Assembly: GCA_003342895.1 (NCBI GenBank)
Contig: PTFA01000005.1
Location: 4,299,529 to 4,363,528 of the forward strand
DNA: 64,000 nucleotides
Direction of reading: 5' to 3'
Source of the DNA: Casuarius casuarius
Lineage: Eukaryota > Chordata > Aves > Casuariiformes > Casuariidae
Of the stretch, positions 53,297-62,206 are shown in pieces. A program made the translations under genes and the position numbers. A model generated the notes under the pieces. That model searched no databases, was not told where the DNA came from, and saw only the letters and a list, made by a program, of their open reading frames with translations. Numbering within the stretch: position 1 is the stretch's first letter; every line of letters begins with the position of its first letter.

Positions 53297-54740
53297 CTAG
53301 AGCAGGTTACACAGGACTATGTCCAGTTGGGTTTTGAATAATTTCAGGGATGGAGATACCACCATCTCTCTGCGCAACCTGTAACAGTGTTCAACTACCC
53401 TCACAGTAAAAAGGTTTCTTCTTATGTCTAAATGGAATTTCCTGTATGTCAGTTTGTGTCAGTTGCCTCTGATCCTTTCACTGGTTCACTGGATACCACG
53501 GAGAAGCATCTGGTTCTGTCTTCTTTACTTCCCCCCTTCAGGTGTTTAAGATCCCCCCTGAGCCTTTCCTCCTTCATGCTGAACAGTCCCAGCTCTCTCC
53601 ACCTCTCCTCAAATGAGAGATGCTCCAGTCTGTTAACCATCTGCATAGCCCCTTACTGGACTTGCTCCAGTAAATCCATGCCTTTCTTGGACTGGGGACC
53701 CCAGCAGAAGACACAGCACTCCCTATGTGGTCTCACCAGGGCGGAGCAGAGGGGAAGGATTACCTCCCTCAACCTGCTGGCAACGCTCTGCCTCACGCAG
53801 CCGAGGATACCATTGACCTTCTTCACCACAAGGGTGCATTGCTGGCTCATATCCAAACTGTTGTCCACCAGGATACTAGGGCCTTTTCTGAAAAGCTGTT
53901 TTCCAACTGGTCAGCCCCCAGTCTGCGCTGGTGCATGGGGTTATTCCTCCAAGGTGTAAGACTTTGCACTTCCCTTTGTTGAACTTCAGGAGATTCCTGT
54001 TGTCTCATTTCTTCAGGCTGTTGAGGTCCCTCTGAATGGCAGCACAACCATCTGGTGTAGCAACCACTCCTCACAGTTTTGGGTCATCTGCAGACTTGCT
54101 GAGGGTGTACTCTGCTTCATCATCCAGGTTATTAATGAAATTGTTAAACAGCATTAGATACAGTATCAATCCCTTGGGTATTCCATCAGTGACTGGCCTC
54201 CATCTGGACTTCATATGGTTGATCACAACCCTTTGAGCCTGGCAGTTCAGTCAGTTTTCAATCCACCTTGGTGTTGACTTATCTAGTCCATACTTCATCA
54301 GTTTGTCAATGAGGTTTTTATAGAGTTATAAGACTATGTTAAAAGCCCTACTAAGGTCAATGTATATAACATCAGTTGCTCTCCCTTCATCCACTGAGCC
54401 AGTCATCTCATCCTAGGAGGCTATCAGGTTGGTCAGGCATGATTTTACCTTCATAAATCCATGCTGACTACCCTCAATTACATTCTTGTCCTTAGTATGT
54501 ATGCACATGGTTTCCAGAATGATTTGCGCCATCACCTTCCCAGGCTCCCTAGGTCCTGCCTCTTGCACTTTTTGAAGACTGGAGTGACATTTGCTTTCTT
54601 CCAGTCCTCAGGAACCTCTCCCGATCACCATGACCTTTCAAAAGACAATTGAGAGAAGTGTCACAGTAACATTGGCCAGCTCCCTCAGCACTTGAAAGTG
54701 CATACCATCAGGTTCAAAGGACTGGAATGTGACCAGTCTG
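53297..54740 (-). pseudogene. CR1 reverse-transcriptase domain remnant
   Basis: Minus-strand reading gives DGM-F-VLRELAN, a [17 protein letters not shown] segment, DEGRATDVIYIDLS-AF, then W-ENxLN-QAQRVV and NPMHQRRLGADQLE. The C-terminal segments are MSQQCTLVVKKVNGILGCV, REVILPLCSALVRPHREC and RLEHLSFEERWRELGLFS. The catalytic FADD motif reads SADD (Asp-Asp codons at 54083-54088), so the first residue of the motif is substituted. An in-frame stop at 54413-54415 and several frame changes disrupt it. Plus-strand open frames here, including the 175-codon one at 53432-53959, are antisense shadows. Confidence 0.9.
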
Positions 54741-54741
54741 T

Positions 54742-55395
54742 TTAAACATTCCCTAACCTGATCCAAGGGTAAGTCTTCCTTGTTTCCTTCATGTTCTCCA
54801 CCTTCATGTTCTCCACCAGTGCTTCCTTGTTTGTGAGTATGAGATGCAGCAAAACACCACTCCTCTTTGGCTCTTTGATCACCTGTATCAGGAAGTTATC
54901 ACCAATGCACTCCAAAAAACTCCTGCTTTGCTTGTGCACTGCTGTCTTCCCGTTCCAGCAGATATGGGGGTGGTTCAAATCCCCCATGAGGACAAAGGCT
55001 TCAATCACGAGGCTTCTCCCAAGTGTCTAAAGAAAGCCTCCTCTTCTTCTTGATCAGGCAATCTCTAGCAGATGCCCACAACAATGTCACCCATTTTGGT
55101 CTGTCCTCTAATCATGACCCATAAGCTTCCAACTGGTTCATCATCTGTCCCTTAGCAGAGCTCCATGAATTCCCACTGCACTTTCACATAAAGGGAAACT
55201 CTTCCTCCTTGTCTTCCTTCTCAGCCTGTCCTTGCTAAAGAGCCATCATCCGTGGCAGCACTCTAGTTGTGTGAGCTATCCTACCATGTCTCTGTGATCT
55301 TGATGATATCATAGCCCTGCAACTGCACATAGATTTCTAATTCCTCTGGTTTGCTCCCCGTAGCATCTAGAGTTTCCCAGTCTGCCTGGAGTTGC
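54742..55395 (-). pseudogene. CR1 endonuclease domain remnant
   Basis: Minus-strand reading shows GYDIIKITETW, a GGRVSLYVK segment, and D-EPVGSLWV-IRGQTK-GDIVVGI. Then follow a PDQEEEEAFFR segment and, in an 89-codon open frame (54742-55008), VLMGDLNHPHICWNGKT and a KEPKRSG-LLHLILTNKE segment. This is the apurinic-endonuclease-like domain that nicks target DNA in CR1. The GDFN motif reads GDLN. A stop at 55065-55067 replaces Tyr of the CYRPPDQ motif. The distal part with the SDH motif is absent because of the internal deletion. Confidence 0.9.
54788..54817. repeat. 15-bp tandem duplication at the CR1 deletion junction
   Basis: TTCATGTTCTCCACC occurs twice in direct tandem. CTTCCTTGTTT also occurs on both sides (about 54775 and 54823). 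These short repeats coincide with the place where the endonuclease and reverse-transcriptase parts have been brought together, so they may mark how the deletion was repaired. Confidence 0.85.
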
Positions 55396-55425
55396 TGGGT
55401 TTAATTTCCAGTACTAATTTTCCTG

Positions 55426-56235
55426 CAAATAATTGGCAGTCCTGATCTCTGGACTGTGTGCACTGCATGTTTGCTCTTTGCCTGGGACCACTTGGATAAT
55501 TAATATTAGAGTGGCTGCATGCATCTTCTTGTGCACTAGTGTAATGGTCATACAGTTACAGAAATGTATCTGTTGCTCATTATTGGTAATTTATTGCACA
55601 TCTGTTCTAACTGCACTGTTTTTTTCCCCCAAAGAGGCTTTAGAAATACGCTTTTGCAAGTGTCTCCTGCTTCTGGCTTTCCTCCTCCTCCAATATTTGC
55701 ATGTGAGTCTTGGAACACAGCCTTTGAAAAGAAATTGTATAACCCCTCAGCCAAACCTCTGGTCGCTCTGCAGAGTTTGGCAGATTATTGCAACCCATCA
55801 AATCACTGTGGTTTAAAAAGGTCCTGCTCAATGACAGAGCTACAATAGCAGACCACAGGTGGGGTCCTGGCCATTTGCAGTTGCAAAATATAATGTATTA
55901 TTTGAAGTCATAGTTGTAAAATGGATAACTGGGATTAAAATTGGAAGCACACGTTCAACTCACAGAATGCAAGTGACTCACAGTAGTGTAGGCCATTTGC
56001 AAGAGATAGCTTGCTCAGTTGTAACAGAGGCTTGTTCTGTAATCATCTGATTATAGCCTGCATTTGATTCCAGAAGATCTAAAAGGCAACTATACCTTCC
56101 TACAACATGTGAGGAAAGACCAGGATAACTGGGAAGAATCTTAGAAAAAATTCCTTTTCTATGTGAACGAATGCAAAGTATAAATAGATGAAACATTAGC
56201 ACTACCTCGCAATGCAACTTGGGCTTATGGTATAA
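55426..56235. other. Unique-looking non-coding DNA
   Basis: Beyond the truncated 5' end of the CR1 I see no gene or repeat. The 127-codon plus-strand frame at 55433-55816 is hydrophobic but overlaps open frames in other phases and on the other strand, and resembles no known protein. Confidence 0.5.
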
Positions 56236-56300
56236 TTCAGGTAGGAAGTAACCTCAGGAGGTCTTCTACTCCAGCCTCCATAAGAAACATGAAAAAGTTT
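56236..56300 (-). mobile_element. Short ancient CR1 tail fragment, antisense
   Basis: The plus strand reads TTCAGGTAGGAAGTAACCTCAGGAGGTCTTCTACTCCAGCCTCC. This follows the antisense CR1 tail pattern (tag-ggttggaagggacctcaggaggtcatctagtcc). Only about 60 bases can be followed before similarity fades. Old and truncated; a chance match is possible but unlikely given the length and order. Confidence 0.55.
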
Positions 56301-58110
56301 AAAGTACAAGCTAAGGATGATATGGCTTTTTAGTCAGGACTGATGTGATCTCTAACATACATGCTTTGTCAGCAAAGCTGACAAAATGAATCCTGCTATG
56401 GCTTTTTTTTTTTTTTTCCTTCTCCTCTCTCTCCCTGTTTTTGTGGTTTCTCAGGATGGTTGCTTGACTGCTACAAAGGGTAGCTTTCCTAGTGTATCTT
56501 TTTATTATTATTATTATTTTCCAATATAGTCTGCTAATAGTCCTGTTAATATAGCCATAACTTACAGGTAAATCATCTGTTTTTACATTTCAAAAATGTA
56601 AAATTTACATGAAGACCATGTATTTTTTGTTTTGTTTTATTTGCTCATTTGTTATAAACAAAAGGGAAATAATATTGTATCTTAAACACATGCAAACAAT
56701 AGAACAATTATCATGAAATTGTGTTTTGGAAGCCTAGCAACAATAGTATCCCAGTACAGAGGAAGTCTACTACAACCCAGATGTGCTTATCAAGAGACAC
56801 TATAACATATCAGGCCATGCTATTCCAAAATAATGCAAGCGCAGTTCTCTTAGTATACCTTATTTGTGCCTGCTGAAGTCATACACAGCTGGGAAGCATT
56901 GCCAGAAGTGTTATTCTGCAGAGAAATCTGATCAAAAGGCTGCAGGGTTTTCCTAATTTCAGTTGACTAAAATGTGTGTGTGGGGTGGGGGNGGGCAGAA
57001 CCTAAAGTCAGTTGACAAGCCACTGAGAAGCAGTTTGTTTTGTATAAAAAAAACCCCAAAAGCCCAAACCCAAAACTCATTACTGTGGATGCAGATACAC
57101 ATAAAAGTAGTGAAAAAGGGTTAATGGTATTAGAAATAACTTCTAAGTGGTAATGGAAATAAAGTGTACTGCTATAACTATTTTCATGCTAATATACTAA
57201 TACAGCTAGTGTAAATACAAAAATGCAAAAAATATTATACTTTTAAGTGAATTAATTATACCAGCATGAAGCCTACATGAGGTGTAAGAACTGGACTTCA
57301 GCAGACTGAAGGGCTTTGTGGTTTTGACACTTCTCAAAATTCAGTATGGCTCTCAGAGCCATTTTTTGATATTTTACATTACTGAATGGTCACAGCGATT
57401 CAAAGGGAATCAAAGTAAATAGTTGCAGGCAGTGCAGCCTTTTTTTTAAAAAAAGTTTTCTTTTAATTTTTATTTTAGGATACCAAACCTTTGTTGTTTT
57501 TCCTACTAAAACTCATTATTTTTCTGACTTTAGGTCTCCTAATAAAGTATGCAGATAGGATACATTCAACAAGCACAATTCTCATGAATATGCCTAGAAA
57601 ACTGAGGAATTCAGCATATTCCAGGACACCAAATCCTCATTTCTAGTCAATTTATTGAAATTAAAGACATCATCATTAGAACTGGTCTGGGACATTTATA
57701 TACACCATTATACATTCAAACCATGACTTACAGTCTGTTTGCTTCTCTTAGGAAAATTATTACTTCTACCTTCTAGTGTATGTCTATTCTTCTTTCCTTT
57801 ATTCATTTGCTTTGGCCCCCTTTCATCTGGCTAATGCTATTTTTACACCTGCTAGTTTTTTGCCTGGTGTTTACAGAAGGGGCTACTTCCATTTGCTCAG
57901 GAAGCCAACTTAACTCATCATTCCCAATATGGACCAAGAAGTTTATATCCATAAATTGTATAACTATGTACTCCTTGTATGCAAGTTTTGCTAGAAATTT
58001 ATTTTAATGTTTTTAGGTATACCTCTCTGTATTAAATGTATACCTATTTGAATACAATATATTTGGCCAATTTTGATGCAATTGTTAGAATACACTCCAG
58101 AGGTAGATGA
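56301..58110. other. AT-rich non-coding DNA
   Basis: No gene is recognised. The stretch holds a T15 run near 56403-56417, a (TTA)n run near 56501-56518, a perfect 10-bp hairpin at 56581-56603 (TTTTACATTT / AAATGTAAAA, loop CAA) and a GT/G-rich run with an N at 56992. Confidence 0.55.
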
Positions 58111-58485
58111 ATCTCCATAGAATTGCAGGCCTACAAGGAGTTTGGGGAAAGTGATCCAGACTTACTTTGCCCAGTTTCATGTAATTTCTGACAAACATTT
58201 TTCCTCACACCTGTTTTTAAAGACTTTCAGTGATGGAAGCTCTGTGGCCTTTCTACACAAAATCAGTTTCAGAACTTTACTATCCTGTTCTTAACAACAG
58301 ACTCCTCACTTAAACACATCTTATCTTTTCCACCATATTTATGAAGAAAGATGGCTTCCCTTCCTCTTTGTAAATATTTTACATATTTGAAGCTATGTCA
58401 TGATGTCTGCCTTCAAGCAAGTTTTCTGGATCTCTGATCATCCTTGCTGCTCTCCTCTGTTTGTGAGAAGACATGGTCAGAGTTC
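58111..58485 (-). mobile_element. Ancient CR1 3' end, antisense
   Basis: CCATAGAATTGCAGGCCTACAAGG opens the segment, and a GGAAAGTGATCCAG block follows. Then come TTTTTAAAGACTTTCAGTGATGGAAGCTCTG and a block equivalent to the CCAGTGCTTAACTACCCT region. Next are TTTACATATTTGAAG-TATGTCATGATGTC and a TTTTCTGGATCTCTGATCATCCTTGCTGCTCTCCTCTG stretch. These are successive antisense landmarks of an old CR1 3' UTR and ORF2 end. Order is preserved over about 370 bases, with many substitutions. Confidence 0.75.
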
Positions 58486-59539
58486 ACCTTACTGAAATTC
58501 ATGACTTTGATCTGTCAGAGTTATTTAATGTACCAGTAGATGTATAACAATAGCTTGCTATAGCCTTTTTACCTGTTTACATTGAACCACAGAAGAAAAT
58601 AGATTCCAGTCTTTGGCTGGGGCTTCTGGGCTCCACCATACTCCAATTGATTTGTCAGGCAGCAAGCTCCAGTGAATATTGTATCAGACAAAGTGGAGAT
58701 GTGAGCTCTTCTGTTTCTGCCCTCAGTCATGACATTTTTATTTCTGTGTCTGCTTCCTCTGTAAAACCTGCCACATGAAAAATGGTGTATAAATTCATGC
58801 ATTACTAATTACATTTTTCAGAAGCTTGATGCTATGAGTGTACTGGTGAACTCTAGGAAAAGATTACACTTCATTCAAAGAGCATGACTTCTGAAGAACT
58901 GTGTGTATCATACACACAGAAAAACAATAAATTATTTAAATATAAGACAGGCTGATGACTTGCAATTTGCTCTTTGAATTGTCAGGCTGCTGACAAACCT
59001 TGAATTTTGGGTTGCAATGCACTTTAAGTGATTGTGGAGATGCAAGTTCACTCCATTCTCAGGTCTGTATTATTAATGATCTGTCCAAACTTAGTTTAGA
59101 AGGAAATGAAGTTGTATATTGAAGTTGCCTCAACAGTACTTCATAACTGTATTGTTTATTACTAGGTGTGTGTGTGGAAAACTGATTAATTCATTCAGAA
59201 ATTGATTACTGCCCTAAGCACATGTTTACCATTGTAAAAAGTAGTTTGGGAAGGATATTTCCCAAGGACTTTGGGGAAAAACAAAACTTCTGGCTGTGTT
59301 TTAATTGCCTGTATATCTACCTGTTTCGGATGCTTGAACCTTCAGTTTCCTTTGAAGTTAGAATTCAGGCCCCTAAAGAACTGTAAAGTAGCAAAATAAT
59401 TATTGATTATTAAGAGACTTTTTTCCCTCTAATTTGTGTCCATCTTGTTTCTTCTCTATTTCCCTTCCCTCCACAATATCAGACAGATTTTTAAATAGTT
59501 CAACCTGAGAAAATATTCAAACTTTGCAAAGACTTTTTA
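58486..59539. other. Unique-looking non-coding DNA
   Basis: No gene or transposon is recognised. Only short unrelated frames and a small GTGTGTGTG run near 59166 are present. Confidence 0.5.
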
Positions 59540-59860
59540 CAATATCCATCGCAAGGAACTGCTGAAGAAACTTGACAACCAGCATGAGACAGTCACAGCA
59601 TGGTTTAAAATCTGTGAGACAGAATTAGACACAAGTACCTATTTCTCACTGTTGACAGAGGTTAATACTAGGGTGACCTAGGGACCAGCCTGAGGACTGG
59701 ACTGAGGACATTTCAACCGGTGTATTAATGAACTGGAAGAGAAGGTGAAAAGCAAGGTGACTATATCCCCTGATTATTCTGGATTCAGTGAGAATTACAA
59801 AAAAACCTTTGGAAAGACCTAGCAAGACTGTGGAATGAGCCATATGCAATGAATCCACAG
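59540..59860 (+). pseudogene. Possible ancient CR1 reverse-transcriptase piece
   Basis: TATTAATGAACTGGAAGAGAAGGTGAAAAGCAAGGTGA (about 59721-59760) resembles the INDLEE-V-SKV segment that precedes the catalytic motif in old CR1 ORF2. A GAC(C)TAGCAAGACTGTGGAATG block about 60 bases later resembles the DLDKLE-W segment. Upstream similarity is vague and the frame is broken. I rate it about even between a real relic and coincidence. Confidence 0.4.
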
Positions 59861-62054
59861 ATAGCTATGTACAATTTCTGTCGTTGCTGCAATTGAGAAA
59901 AAATTGCTTTTATTTACTCTCTAACAACAGCTGAAATATTGTCTTAGGCTGTTCATTTTTCTGTTATTGCTGGTTAAGTTTTCTGCTGTTCCAGCTCTCT
60001 TCAGGATCAAATGAGTATTAATACTAATGCAAGGAAAGAGGCTGGAGTTTGGCCCAGGGCAGGCAGAGGAATGTTCCTTTTAGGCAGCATTTTCTGCTTT
60101 AGTTGTTCCATAAAGCTGCACCGTAAATGATGTGTCCGAAGATCAAACAAGATCTGTCACATAAGGAAATCAGCTCTTCTGAATTTGCAAATGGCAGCTT
60201 AATCATTAAGAATATCCCTCTTCCCAGCAGAGGAAAGCAATGGGCAGCATAAAGCTGTCCACTTTGTCTTTCTGTACTCAGGATATCTGTAATTCAACTA
60301 CTGCTGTAATGGTGGGAACACTCTTGTGAAAGCCATGGTGGCTTATACTGCTGTATTGCATACAGGTTGCATAGGGATTCTTTACACCAGACCCCAATAC
60401 ATTACTCTAAGAAGAGATTTTTTCCCTCCTCAACTCAGTTCACAGAATCTCATCAACCAAAGCCTGCAAGATTATATACCAACAAGGCATTTAACACTGC
60501 TTACAGCAAATCTATAGGCAATGGCTGTGAAAAATAAAGTGAAGTTGTCTGCAGCCAACCTACATAAGTACTCCTGCCACTACTAGCTAAAGGAGAGGGA
60601 GCTGCGCCAATGACAAGACAATAGCAGGACAATCCGAAGATCCGTCATGCCAAATCGGCTAACTTTCAGCCCAATAGATTTGTTCTTCCCAACCTCTATT
60701 GGAATTGCTTATTATCCAAGAAAGCTTTAGTGCTTGTTTATTTTGTTGAAATATACATATTTGCTATTTCTGTATTAAGGATCACTGGATTGGGTAACTG
60801 GTTTTCAAACTTCTCTATGTAAGGAGTCCAAGTCAAAACAAAAGAAAGTTTCACAGCTTCCAACCAGCTAAAAATAAATGGAGCTTGGTCACTCCTAGCC
60901 AGGAGGCAGACAGGGTCTGAAAGACTGTGGAAACTACTGCTTGGAAATAGTTGTTCACTTTTATATTGTAAGTTTTAAGTACATTTTTGCATTTTAGAAA
61001 GGTTGCCCTTTTTGCCTATATCAGGAACAAACATTATAACTGCTGTCCCATGATTTTTTACAATACTTTATTTCATAATGTTGTTTCAATCCTGCAGCAT
61101 ACAGTGGTTTTACAGTTCAAGATTAAATAATAGCACCATTTAGGAAGCAAATATTGAGCCAAAGAACTTCAAAGCTGCAAATTTCACTTACTCAGCTTTC
61201 ATGTATTTAAAATCCCAACTAGAAGAAAANAAAAAGAAAACCAGGTGAAAAGGTATGATCATCCACTTGAAACTAAGTTTGAATTAATATCTTTGAATTT
61301 AGACTTCTTTATCTCGCCCAAATTGCAGCATACAAAAACTTTTTCAGCTCAGTCCAGTGAGACGAGTTAAAGTCGTCTGGAGCAGAATCCATTGGACTAC
61401 ATAAACCTGAAGTTTATTAGTGAATGCATTGCAACAGGCAGGATTACTACTCATTGCTTTCCTTTCCTCTTTCTGTTGCCTTGGCCATAAAGGCAGTCCT
61501 GCTATCACTGGCTCCCCTGTTTAACCACAATTCATTTTCCGGTCAAGTACCATTTCTTGATATACAAGCAAGTTAAATTCAGAATTTTTCAGCTTGGTGA
61601 TGACATCCTGGGCAGCTGTACTACACAGATTTATAGTGCTTAAATGCANGAGTATTTCCTATTTTTGATCATCACTTTCCAGGGGCCAGGGGCTGGGGGG
61701 GGGCAGGGGGGAGGGAAGGGAGGCACTCAGGGGGAACACACTTACCATTATTGGCAAAAATCGACTCAAGGAGTGGCTTGCTAAATAACCAGGAATGCAA
61801 AAGAAATTAAGATTTTTCTAAGGACTTAGTTTATTTATACGATATAAAAAACAAACAAACAAAAAAATCAAAGTTCAGAAACATTTTTACTCTATATATT
61901 TTATGGCTATGTTGTGCCAGCCTGAGTCCCTCTATTGAAAGAAAGACTTGTTGCAGGAACAACACTCAAAGCCCAACTTCAGCTTTATAAATGCTAAACA
62001 CCCCACATATGAGAACAGAGAAACTATTTAGCACTCTCACGAATTTTTTTCCAG
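59861..62054. other. Unique-looking non-coding DNA
   Basis: No gene is recognised. Ns lie at 61230 and 61649, a (CAAA)n run lies near 61850-61865, and a G-rich cluster is listed separately. The stretch at 61310-61560 has no repeat signature. Confidence 0.5.
61682..61720 (+). repeat. G-quadruplex-prone run
   Basis: Seven closely spaced G runs, including one of nine, are separated by one- to three-base spacers (CCA, CT, CA, A, AA). This satisfies the canonical four-run quadruplex pattern on the plus strand several times over. It is the strongest such site in the window. No promoter or exon is recognised beside it. Confidence 0.85.
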
Positions 62055-62206
62055 ATCCTTCAGAAGAAAGGGAAGCACTGCATCTCACAGAAATAGAGAA
62101 GCTCGAAGTTGTTGAAAAGAACTGGCCTCCCTGTAGACACTTGGCCTGGCTAACAGTTGAAACAATGCCAGATGCAAACAACTGCTTGAAAATACTGTGT
62201 AAATAG
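62055..62206 (+). CDS. Weak candidate 3'-terminal exon
   Basis: GAATTTTTTTCCAG (AG at 62053-62054) is a good-looking splice acceptor with a CTCAC branch-point-like element just upstream. The open frame that continues from it runs 50 codons to a TAG at 62204-62206. The peptide is acidic then mixed (PSEEREALHLTEIEKLEVVE, then NWPPC and a Leu-rich end), with more protein-like composition than its neighbours. I recognise no family, and a chance frame is quite possible. The same frame extends upstream to an ATG at 61991. Confidence 0.18.

Larger units (their letters stand above)
53215..55425 (-). mobile_element. CR1 LINE, antisense, internally deleted
   Basis: On the minus strand this is a CR1 element about 2.2 kb long. 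Its 3' end on the plus strand is TCATAGAATTACAGAATTGC, followed by GGAAGGGACCTCTGGGGATC, the standard antisense CR1 tail. ORF2 then runs from its stop (53297-53299) back through the reverse transcriptase to the endonuclease, reaching the ELE-Y-QLQGYDII segment near 55330-55390. The stretch joining endonuclease to reverse transcriptase is missing, with the junction near 54780-54800. The 5' end is truncated at about 55425. Stops and indels make it non-functional. Confidence 0.93.

Noticed and set aside
53432..53959. 175-codon plus-strand open frame
   Set aside because: It is the antisense of the CR1 reverse-transcriptase remnant; the minus strand carries the recognisable motifs.
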